In this document: one piece after another, positions 7,365 to 14,403 of the stretch | Numbering within the stretch: position 1 is the stretch's first letter | How the letters are laid out: each line of letters starts with the position of its first letter | Assembly (NCBI RefSeq): GCF_934636505.1 | Contig: NZ_CAKUAL010000022.1 | Location: forward strand, 1-29,148 | Direction of reading: 5' to 3' | DNA: 29,148 nt | From: an uncultured Ellagibacter sp. | GTDB taxonomy: Bacteria > Actinomycetota > Coriobacteriia > Coriobacteriales > Eggerthellaceae | Position numbers and translations under genes: made by a program | Notes under the pieces: generated by a model | Told to the model about the DNA's origin: nothing | What the model saw: only the letters and a program-made list of their open reading frames with translations | Databases searched by the model: none

Positions 7365-8816
7365 TTAGCCTTCGTTTTGCGAGCTGCCGCCGGCCTTGTG
7401 CGAGCGCCTGCGCGCGCGACGATGCTCGTTTTGCGAGGGAGCGCCGCCCTGCGCAGGACGCTGGCCGCTCTCTCCCTGCTGACGCGACCCCGAAGACGAT
7501 GCCTGCTTTTGAGGCTTCGCGCGAAGACCCGAGGACTTCTGACCGGGGCGGGGGCCCGACTTCTGCTGGCCTTTCCCCTCCTCTTTGGCGCGCTGCGGCT
7601 TTTGATGTTTGGCCGAGCGCTCCGCGGACTGCTTGCCCTGTTTGCTCTCGCCCGCCTTCTGATCGGGGCGCCGGCGCGGCTTGCGTTTGGAAGAGGACCC
7701 GCGGGAGGCCTGCTTGTCCTGCTTCTTCTCCTGGGAATCCTGCTTGGAGGAGCGATCGCTTTCCGCAGAGACCTTGGTCGACCGGCGACGACGCGCGCGA
7801 TGCGGCTCTTCGGCCGAGCGCTCGTCTGCAGCGCCCTTGCGCGAGCGCTTCGAGGAACCTGTGCGGCGCACGCTGCCCGCTTCCGCGAGCTTGTCCCTGC
7901 CGGTGAACTGGTCGGTCGAGAAGAGCGCATTGGAGGTGAACTCCGGCTCCTCGGGAGCGTTCGCCTCGTCCCACGCCTCCCGCCCGATCGTGTTCGGGCG
8001 CGTTCCCTCCTCGGGCGCATCGAAGGCGGAAAGCGGCACGCGAACGGGCTTCTCGCCCTCAAGGCGCACCGAGACGACCTCGCGCGGCACGTCCAGGTCG
8101 ACAACCTTCGCCGGGCCATCAGGCGTTTTCACTGTGGCGTTCTGCTTGGGGGCGCGGCTCTTGAAGTCCTTGTACGCGTCGAACTCGTAGCGCAAACAGC
8201 ACATGAGACGCCCGCACACGCCGGAAATCTTCTGCGGGTTGAGCGAGAGGTCCTGCTCCTTGGCCATGCGGATGGACACGGGGCAGAACTCGCCGCCCAA
8301 GCGGGCGCAGCACAGCTCCTGGCCACAGTGGCCAAGGCCGCCGACCATGCGCGCCTCATCACGCACGCCGATTTGGCGCATGTCGACGCGCACATGGAAG
8401 CGCGAGGCGAGCTTGCGCACAAGTTCGCGGAAGTCAACGCGCTCCTCCGCCTCGAAGTAGAAGACCGCCTTGTCGCCCTCGAGCAGGTATTCCACCGACA
8501 CCGGATGCATGTCCTCGTTCGCCTCGGCGGCCATCTCCTTGAAGATGGGCAGCGCCTCGCGACCGAGCCGCTCCATCTCGGCGGCGCGCTCCACGTCCTC
8601 GGGCGTAGCGATGCGCTTCACGGGCTTGAGCGGCGACTTCAGCTTCTTCACCTGGTCTTCGTCGATCTCAAAGACGTCGCCTGCGGCATGGCCGAACTCG
8701 ACGCCGCGCGCGGTGAGCACCACCACGTCGTCGCCGTTACGAATATCCAGATCACGCGGGTCGAACCACAGCGTGCGCGGATTGAATGCGAGCCTAATGG
8801 GCGCGACTCGAACCAT
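7365..8816 (-). CDS. ricT: PSP1 domain protein (RicT/YaaT-like) with long basic tail
   Basis: A 483-residue protein. Residues 1-265 form the PSP1/RicT-like domain with conserved cysteines: C164 and C169-C170 in GLGHCGQELCCARLGG, C178, then C201 and C206-C207 in GVCGRLMCCLRYE. RicT of Bacillus is a member of the RicA-RicF-RicT (Y) complex that binds Fe-S clusters and affects RNase Y-dependent RNA maturation. Whether that holds here is inference. From about 270 to the end it is a low-complexity tail rich in Lys, Arg, Ser and Gln, nearly doubling its length and possibly binding nucleic acid. ATG 8816 (GAGAGG upstream) lies inside the end of holB (23-nt overlap), the classical holB-yaaT arrangement. 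Confidence 0.9.
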   Translation of the reverse strand: MVRVAPIRLAFNPRTLWFDPRDLDIRNGDDVVVLTARGVEFGHAAGDVFEIDEDQVKKLKSPLKPVKRIATPEDVERAAEMERLGREALPIFKEMAAEANEDMHPVSVEYLLEGDKAVFYFEAEERVDFRELVRKLASRFHVRVDMRQIGVRDEARMVGGLGHCGQELCCARLGGEFCPVSIRMAKEQDLSLNPQKISGVCGRLMCCLRYEFDAYKDFKSRAPKQNATVKTPDGPAKVVDLDVPREVVSVRLEGEKPVRVPLSAFDAPEEGTRPNTIGREAWDEANAPEEPEFTSNALFSTDQFTGRDKLAEAGSVRRTGSSKRSRKGAADERSAEEPHRARRRRSTKVSAESDRSSKQDSQEKKQDKQASRGSSSKRKPRRRPDQKAGESKQGKQSAERSAKHQKPQRAKEEGKGQQKSGPRPGQKSSGLRAKPQKQASSSGSRQQGESGQRPAQGGAPSQNEHRRARRRSHKAGGSSQNEG

Positions 8817-9945
8817 ACAGAACCTCTCTCACTTCAAACAGCATCGCATCGATGCACGTTTCTGGGGAAACATTATACGAGATAGCCTCGTCGCTTTCGC
8901 GCAGCGCGGCAAGCGCGGCGGCCGCTCGGGCCTCGTCGGTGCGCGCGGCGGCCATCTCAATCTGCGCCTTGACGTCGACGTTCACGATGAACTCGGGCGT
9001 TCCAGCGCAGGTCGCCATCACATCGCGCAACCAAGAGCTCGCAATCGAGAAAACCTGGTGGAGCGCCTGCGAGGTCTTCGCCGTGATCTGGCGCTTGTTG
9101 CGCGCCTCGATCTGGCGGATCGCCGACTTGGCCAGGAAATCGGCGTTCTCGGAAAGCTCCGCCTCGAGCGCCGCGCGGACATCGTCGAGCGGTGCCTTCG
9201 CAGCCCTCACGAGACCGGCAGCGAGCTCTATGATATCCCAATCGTCGGCGGTGGCGAGCCGCGACATCGCGTCGACCACGCCCCTCCGGAAGGCGAGGCT
9301 GTCGTTGGACTTCAAAAACTCGCACGCGCGCGTGATCGAACCCGAGCACGCCTCGATGGCGATGCGCGCGGTCTCGATCGAGGCGCCCGTGTTCTGGCGG
9401 ATAATGCCCGCGGCCTCGGTTGCAGGGATATGGCGGAACGGGACGACCTGACAGCGCGAGACGATCGTCGGGAGCACGCTTTCCCGCGTGCGGCCCAAAA
9501 GGACGATCAGCACGTTGGCGGGCGGCTCCTCGAGCGTCTTTAAGAAGGCGTTCGCCGCGGCGGTGCCCAGCATGTCCACGCGGTCGAGGATATAGACCTT
9601 CGACTTCGCCTGGATGGGGGCATAGGAAACGTCCGACACGATCTCGCGGATCTGCTCGACCAGGTAGCCGCCCGCACCCTCGGGCGCATAGTAGCGCACG
9701 TCGGGATGCTTGCGCCGGGCGATGCGCGAGCAGGCATCGCACGCCCCGCACAAACCTCCGCGCGGGCCTTTCGCCCCCTTCGGACAGAGGTATGCCTGGG
9801 CGAGCGCGTATGCGGCCGCGGTCTTGTTCGAGCCGGCGGGGCCGCAGAACAGATACGCCTGGCTCACATGCCCGCCGCGAACGCTCGCGCGCAAGAAGTC
9901 GCGCACCCGAGGCTGGCCGAAGATGTTCTCAAACGCGTCAGCCAC
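8794..9945 (-). CDS. holB: DNA polymerase III delta-prime subunit
   Basis: A 383-residue clamp-loader subunit that helps load the sliding clamp at the replication fork. It has a P-loop-like GPAGSNKT (35-42) and the zinc-module cysteines C54, C66, C69 and C72 (LCGACDACSR). It also has LEEPPANVLIVLLG and the SRCQVVPF sensor segment. The start is taken as GTG 9945, because AGAGGGGG lies just upstream and homology starts at ADAFENIFGQ. An in-frame ATG at 10170 would add 75 low-complexity residues encoded inside tmk. The start overlaps the tmk stop by 8 nt, indicating translational coupling. Confidence 0.92.
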   Translation of the reverse strand: MADAFENIFGQPRVRDFLRASVRGGHVSQAYLFCGPAGSNKTAAAYALAQAYLCPKGAKGPRGGLCGACDACSRIARRKHPDVRYYAPEGAGGYLVEQIREIVSDVSYAPIQAKSKVYILDRVDMLGTAAANAFLKTLEEPPANVLIVLLGRTRESVLPTIVSRCQVVPFRHIPATEAAGIIRQNTGASIETARIAIEACSGSITRACEFLKSNDSLAFRRGVVDAMSRLATADDWDIIELAAGLVRAAKAPLDDVRAALEAELSENADFLAKSAIRQIEARNKRQITAKTSQALHQVFSIASSWLRDVMATCAGTPEFIVNVDVKAQIEMAAARTDEARAAAALAALRESDEAISYNVSPETCIDAMLFEVREVLYGSSRAH

Positions 9946-10801
9946 GATGCCCCCTCTTTCCCCGGCCACCGCGCTTGCGCTTCGCCTGTGGTTTGCCCTT
10001 GGCCGTACCCGCCCCTTGGGGTGCTGCAGGCTGGGAAGGAGTCGCGCCCGCCGCTCGGGCGGAAAGCTCGGGAAGGATATCGGCAAGCTCGGCAGCGACG
10101 GCAGCGGCGGTCGCCTTGCGCGACGAGCTGGAGCGAACGATGCGGATTCTCTTCGGGTCGCGCTTGGCAAGCTTTAGGAAAGCCCTGTTCACACGCGAAT
10201 GGAATACTTCTCCCGCCTGCTCCATCCTATCCCCCGCGCCAGCACCTGTCGCCCGGGCAAGGCTTTTGCGCGTGTTGCCGAGCACGAGGAGGATGGTGCG
10301 GTCGGGAACGATGCCGCCCGTGGCGAACGTGTTCGCTCGTCGTACGAAATCGAGGGGAAGGCCGCGCCCGTAGGCTTGGTAGGCGATCGTCGAGTCCGCG
10401 AAGCGGTCGCAGAGCACCACCGCTCCCCTTTCGAGCGCAGGGCGGATGACCTCGCAGACCAACTGGGCGCGGGCGGCCTCGTACATCAAGAGCTCCGCCT
10501 CGCTCGATATCTCGCCGTTTTCGGGGTCGAGCACCATCGCCCGAAGCGACTCGCCGACGCCTGTGCCACCAGGCTCGCGCAGGCACACGACCTCGCGCCC
10601 CGCGCGGCGCAACTCGTCGGCAACGTAGCGGATATGGGTCGATTTCCCCACGCCGTCGCCGCCCTCGAACGTGACGAAGACGCCGCGGGGGGAGTTTCCC
10701 TCGGGCTGGCCGCTTACGGGCGCCCCCTGCGCATCAAAGCCTTCGCGCTCCGAAACGGGCTGCGCAGGCTCGGCGATATGTCTCTCGGGCGTCAACGGCA
10801 T
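9938..10801 (-). CDS. tmk: Thymidylate kinase with N- and C-terminal extensions
   Basis: The enzyme phosphorylates dTMP to dTDP. The core (about 39-225) has the P-loop EGGDGVGKST (46-55), REPGGT (75-80), the DRF motif (132-134) and the LID-region GDRME (190-194). At 287 residues it is longer than the usual 205-220. There are about 38 extra N-terminal residues and a C-terminal tail ending in a Lys/Arg/Gly cluster (KRKRGGRGKRG). ATG 10801 is supported by AGGAG 5 nt upstream, overlapping the end of the malic enzyme gene (6-nt gap). The core NTF... stretch after VRRA and the LVLGNTRKS segment are somewhat divergent, but the kinase assignment is firm. Confidence 0.92.
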   Translation of the reverse strand: MPLTPERHIAEPAQPVSEREGFDAQGAPVSGQPEGNSPRGVFVTFEGGDGVGKSTHIRYVADELRRAGREVVCLREPGGTGVGESLRAMVLDPENGEISSEAELLMYEAARAQLVCEVIRPALERGAVVLCDRFADSTIAYQAYGRGLPLDFVRRANTFATGGIVPDRTILLVLGNTRKSLARATGAGAGDRMEQAGEVFHSRVNRAFLKLAKRDPKRIRIVRSSSSRKATAAAVAAELADILPELSARAAGATPSQPAAPQGAGTAKGKPQAKRKRGGRGKRGHRG

Positions 10802-10807
10802 GGGCTC

Positions 10808-11962
10808 CTAGTCCGCCACGCAGTTGCGCACGGCGGCGGCAACCGCCTCGACGGCGCGCGGGTCGAAGGGCTCGGGCATGATGAAGTCCTCGCAAAGCTC
10901 CTCGTCAGACACGAGAGCGGCGAGCGCGGAGGCAGCGGCGAGCTTCATGTCGTTGGTGATGCGCGTCGCGCGCGCCTCGAGGGCGCCCTTGAAGATGCCG
11001 GGGAAGGCGACCACGTTGTTGATCTGGTTCGGGAAGTCCGAACGGCCCGTGCCGACGACGCGCGCGCCCGCGCGGCGAGCCACGTCGGGGTAGATCTCGG
11101 GAACGGGGTTGGCCATCGCGAAGAGGATCGCGTCGTCGTTCATGGAGGAGACCATCTCCTCACTCACGATGTTCGGGGCGGACACGCCGACGAAGATGTC
11201 GGCGCCGCGCATCGCGTCGGAGAGGGTTCCCTCCTCATCCGCAAGGTTCGTCACCTCAAGCATGGCGCGCTGAGCGTCGGTCACGCCCTCGGACTTCGAG
11301 CAGATGATGCCGCACTTGTCGCACAGGATGAGGTTCTTGAAGCCGTAGCTTAGCATGAGCTTGGCGATGGCGATGCCCGCTGAGCCCGCGCCGTTCACGA
11401 TCACGCGGCACTCCTCCTTCTTCTTGCCCGTGAGGCGAAGCGCATTGATGACGCCGGAGAGCACGACGATGGCGGTGCCGTGCTGGTCATCGTGGAACAC
11501 GGGGATATCGAGCTCGTCGATAAGGCGGTTCTCAATCTCGAAGCAGCGCGGCGCCGAGATGTCCTCCAAGTTGATGCCGCCGAACGCGGGGGCGAGGCGC
11601 TTGACCGTCTCGACGATCTCGTCGACGTCCTGGGTATCCAGGCAGATGGGCACGGCGTTCACGTTGCCGAAAGCCTTGAACAGCGCGCATTTGCCTTCCA
11701 TGACGGGCATCGCGGCCAAAGGACCGATGTTGCCCAGGCCGAGCACCGCCGACCCGTCGGAGACGACGGCGATGGTGTTCGCCTTCTGCGTGTAGGTGTA
11801 GGCGAGCGCGGGGTCCGCCGCGATCTTCTTGCACGGCTCGGCGACGCCCGGCGTATAAGCGAGCGCCAGATCCTCGCGCGTCTTGATCTCCATCTTGGGA
11901 ACGGTGTCAAGCTTGCCTTGCCACTCTTCGTGCAAACGCAGCGATTCCTGCGCGATATCCAT
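10808..11962 (-). CDS. NAD(P)-dependent malic enzyme
   Basis: A 384-residue short-type bacterial malic enzyme that oxidatively decarboxylates malate to pyruvate and CO2. Visible landmarks are YTPGVAEPCK (36-45, catalytic Tyr36), GLGNIGPLAAMPVMEGK (75-91, catalytic Lys91) and the metal-binding ED133-134 and D158 in FHDDQHGTA. The Rossmann motif is GAGSAGIA (191-198). Cofactor preference cannot be read safely. ATG 11962 has GGAGGT upstream. It is the first gene of the seven-gene operon and faces the fumarase genes, which share its metabolic neighbourhood (malate/fumarate). Confidence 0.95.
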   Translation of the reverse strand: MDIAQESLRLHEEWQGKLDTVPKMEIKTREDLALAYTPGVAEPCKKIAADPALAYTYTQKANTIAVVSDGSAVLGLGNIGPLAAMPVMEGKCALFKAFGNVNAVPICLDTQDVDEIVETVKRLAPAFGGINLEDISAPRCFEIENRLIDELDIPVFHDDQHGTAIVVLSGVINALRLTGKKKEECRVIVNGAGSAGIAIAKLMLSYGFKNLILCDKCGIICSKSEGVTDAQRAMLEVTNLADEEGTLSDAMRGADIFVGVSAPNIVSEEMVSSMNDDAILFAMANPVPEIYPDVARRAGARVVGTGRSDFPNQINNVVAFPGIFKGALEARATRITNDMKLAAASALAALVSDEELCEDFIMPEPFDPRAVEAVAAAVRNCVAD

Positions 11963-12023
11963 GCCTTACCTCCGAGCCTTCTCGCTTCGTACGCGCCCTT
12001 GCGCGCTTCTATACAACCGTAAA

Positions 12024-12029
12024 AGTATA
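12024..12029 (-). promoter_or_regulatory. Possible -10 element for the malic enzyme operon
   Basis: TATACT on the minus strand lies 62 nt upstream of the malic enzyme ATG. No good -35 is seen at the right distance. It is the best candidate in the 240-bp divergent region shared with the fumarase genes. Confidence 0.3.
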
Positions 12030-12202
12030 CCGCTTCGGTGCCGCAGTACCGAATCCGCGCGGGCAAGCGCACAGGCAATCCATCGAGCGGGGCGGGGCCA
12101 ACACGGCGACAGGCGCTCACCCTGCCGCTGTTCGAGGACTCACGCGAAACGCGGCGGCTCGTGCTACACTCAACGCATTTGCAAGACGAGAAGGGAAATC
12201 GA

Positions 12203-13072
12203 GTGGAACGCGAGAACAACACCCTCACGGCGAAGCGCGTGGCGAACGCGACCTACGACGCGATTCGCGCTGCCGCAGTCGGGCTGCGCGAAGACGTGCT
12301 CTGCGGCCTCGCTGCCGCACGGAAGATCGAGGAGCAGCCGCGCGCGCAGTCAGTGCTCGACTGCCTGCTGGAAAACGCGCAGATCGCGCGCGAGGACGGC
12401 GTGCCCCTGTGTCAGGACACGGGAACCTGCTGGGTGAGGCTCGAGGTTGGCGAGGAGCTCTCCATCCCCGGCGACATCCTCTCGCAGGTCGACGACGCGG
12501 TCGCGCGCGCCTACACCGACGGGCGTCTGCGTATGAGCGTGGTGCGCGACGCGCTTTTCGACCGCACGAACACGGGCGACAACACGCCCGCCTTCGCAGA
12601 GATAGCGACGAAACCGGGACACGGTGCGACGCTGCACGTCCTTTTGAAAGGCGGCGGATCGGACAACGCCTCGCGCGTGGTCATGCTCGCCCCAGGCGCG
12701 GGAATCGAGGGCGTGAGGAAGGTCGTGCTCGACTGCGTGCGCGAGAAGGCCGCGAACGCCTGCCCGCCGCTTGTCGTGGGCGTGGGCGTGGGCGCGACCT
12801 TCGACAAGGTGGCGAGGCTTGCCAAGCATGCGCTTCTGCGAGAGATCGGAGCCCCCGCCGCAACGCCCGAGCACGCCGCCTTCGAGCGCGAGCTGCTCGA
12901 CGCCATAAACGCAACCGGCATCGGCCCCGGCGCGCTCGGGGGCAAGACCACAGCGCTCGCCGTGCACCTAGAGACGGCGCCTTGTCACATCGCGGCGCTC
13001 CCCGTTGCCGTCAACATGGGGTGTTCGGCTATGCGCAGCGCCTCGATCGACCTTTTGAGCTGGGAGGACTAA
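12203..13072 (+). CDS. Fumarate hydratase (class I, Fe-S) alpha subunit
   Basis: A 289-residue alpha subunit of the two-subunit [4Fe-4S] fumarase/L(+)-tartrate dehydratase family (TtdA/FumA N-terminal part). It hydrates fumarate to malate or works in reverse. The cluster cysteines are Cys70 (PLCQDTG), Cys187 (NACPP) and Cys274 (NMGCSA). The GTG at 12203 is preferred because AAGGGA lies 6-7 nt upstream and the length then fits the family. The in-frame ATG 12038 would add 55 residues without homology. It is separated by 2 nt from the beta subunit and diverges from malic enzyme, which favours fumarase over tartrate dehydratase; this is inference. Confidence 0.93.
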   Translation: MERENNTLTAKRVANATYDAIRAAAVGLREDVLCGLAAARKIEEQPRAQSVLDCLLENAQIAREDGVPLCQDTGTCWVRLEVGEELSIPGDILSQVDDAVARAYTDGRLRMSVVRDALFDRTNTGDNTPAFAEIATKPGHGATLHVLLKGGGSDNASRVVMLAPGAGIEGVRKVVLDCVREKAANACPPLVVGVGVGATFDKVARLAKHALLREIGAPAATPEHAAFERELLDAINATGIGPGALGGKTTALAVHLETAPCHIAALPVAVNMGCSAMRSASIDLLSWED

Positions 13073-13074
13073 CC

Positions 13075-13629
13075 ATGAGCGAACCTATCCGCATGACCTT
13101 GCCGGCCGATCGGGAAAAGCTCGCCGAGCTGCGCATCGGGCAGGAAGTGCGCCTTACAGGGGCCGTGTTCACGAGCCGCGACGCAGGGCATGAGCGCATG
13201 CTCGCCGCTCTGCGGGAGACAGGCGAGCTTCCCTTCGGGCTTGCGGGCGAGACCATCTTCTACGCCGGCCCCACCCCGGCAGCCGCAAGCCGCTCGCTCG
13301 GGAGCGTCGGCCCCACAACGGCAAGCCGCATGGATTTCGCGACGCCCGAGCTCATGGACGCGGGGCTTGCCGCCTGCATCGGGAAGGGAAAGCGCTCCCA
13401 GGCCGTCATCGACGCCTGCGTGCGCAACCGCTGCGTCTACTTCGCGGCCGTCGGCGGCATCGCGGCGCTGCTCGCGAAGCACGTCACCGAAAGCGAGACC
13501 GTCGCCTGGGACGATTTGGGGACCGAGGCACTTCGCCGCATCGAGCTCATTGACTTCCCCGTCTTCGTGGCCGTCGATTCCCAAGGTGGCGACCTCTACC
13601 GAGCAATCGAGGCGGGAGAGCAGCTGTAA
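13075..13629 (+). CDS. Fumarate hydratase (class I, Fe-S) beta subunit
   Basis: A 184-residue beta subunit (TtdB/FumA C-terminal part). It has the LTGAVFTSRDAGHERM segment (27-42), the FYAGPTP segment (62-68) and GPTTASRMD (79-87), which carries active-site residues in this family. It ends with FPVFVAVDSQGGDLY. The ATG at 13075 follows a GGAGG at the end of the alpha gene, so the two subunits are translated together. The genes end 40 bp before a strong bidirectional terminator. Confidence 0.94.
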   Translation: MSEPIRMTLPADREKLAELRIGQEVRLTGAVFTSRDAGHERMLAALRETGELPFGLAGETIFYAGPTPAAASRSLGSVGPTTASRMDFATPELMDAGLAACIGKGKRSQAVIDACVRNRCVYFAAVGGIAALLAKHVTESETVAWDDLGTEALRRIELIDFPVFVAVDSQGGDLYRAIEAGEQL

Positions 13630-13669
13630 GGCTCCCGCATCGGCGAAACTCCACAACGCGAAAACACAA

Positions 13670-13710
13670 AAGCTTGGGCCCCGCAGCGTGAAACTGCGGG
13701 GCCCAAGCTT
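13670..13710. terminator. Bidirectional terminator between fumarase and tetR
   Basis: A perfect 17-bp stem (13670-13686 against 13694-13710) encloses a 7-nt loop. On the plus side it is followed by the T-rich CTTATCTCTT. On the minus side the sequence after the stem is TTTGTGTTTT. It can end both the fumarase operon and the topA-tetR operon, which converge here. Confidence 0.85.
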
Positions 13711-13733
13711 CTTATCTCTTGCGTAAGCAGCGC

Positions 13734-14399
13734 TTACAGCCTGCGCGTGCTCGCCGCCAGGCCGCCTAGGATGAAGTTGTCGATCGCCGCCTGCGTACGC
13801 GCCCATTCCTCCGGGCTTGCGTTGATGCAGCGACGCACCGCGGAGAGGCATCCGCTCGACTGGAAGTACAAAAGATCGGCAAGCTCCCCTTCGCTCAAAT
13901 CGCAGATGCCCCGCATCGCGCGCAGGTAGACGCCCTTTTGGCCCTCGACCATCTTATCGAGGACGATGCGTGTGAGGCTTTCGTCCAAAAAGATGCCCGA
14001 ATAGTGCTTGTTCTCGCGCACGAACTGGCAAAACGGCATATCGCACCCAGAGCATGCGCCCGCCGTGCGCATCTCACGCGAAACGAGATGGCGAGCGAGC
14101 GAGCTCGACTGCGAAAAGGCGTCGTCGAGCACCTCGTCGAGCACCTCGGTCATGTTGCGGTAATGGCGGTAGAACGTGCCGCGCCCGATTCCCGCGCGCT
14201 CGCAGAGGTCGGTCACCTTGATATCAGCGAGCGAACTCGACTTCTTCAATTCCAGAAACGCCTCTTTGATGAGGCCCTTCGTGAAGAGGATGCGACGGTC
14301 TACCTTCGGCGCTGCCGCAGGCTTCGCACCTGTCCGCGACCTAGCGACAGGTTGCTTTTCAAGGCGGGCCGCCGTCTTCTCGCTCGTCTTCTCGGACAT
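13734..14399 (-). CDS. TetR/AcrR family transcriptional regulator
   Basis: A 221-residue regulator. Residues about 35-82 form the TetR DNA-binding domain; the helix-turn-helix is IKVTDLCERAGIGRGTFYRHY (ending at 80). The first 33 residues are a Lys/Ala-rich extension. The ligand domain contains a cysteine cluster CSGCDMPFC (116-124) that could sense metal or redox state. The gene begins 4 nt after topA and has GGAGA about 10 nt upstream of its ATG, so it is probably cotranscribed with topA. Its target and ligand cannot be inferred from the surroundings. Confidence 0.88.
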   Translation of the reverse strand: MSEKTSEKTAARLEKQPVARSRTGAKPAAAPKVDRRILFTKGLIKEAFLELKKSSSLADIKVTDLCERAGIGRGTFYRHYRNMTEVLDEVLDDAFSQSSSLARHLVSREMRTAGACSGCDMPFCQFVRENKHYSGIFLDESLTRIVLDKMVEGQKGVYLRAMRGICDLSEGELADLLYFQSSGCLSAVRRCINASPEEWARTQAAIDNFILGGLAASTRRL

Positions 14400-14403
14400 A
14401 GCG

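Noticed and set aside
5625..8885. A 1,086-codon open frame on the plus strand
   Set aside because: It runs opposite to degV, pncB and PSP1, all of which have clear family motifs and ribosome sites. Its protein is Arg/Leu/Ala-rich without motifs, the usual antisense artefact of GC-rich DNA.
9946..10170. An upstream in-frame start adding 75 residues to HolB
   Set aside because: The extra part is low-complexity, lies inside tmk, and a strong ribosome site with the family N-terminus is found at the GTG at 9945.
10199..11353. A 384-codon plus-strand open frame across tmk and the malic enzyme gene
   Set aside because: It is antisense to two well-supported enzymes and has no recognisable domain.
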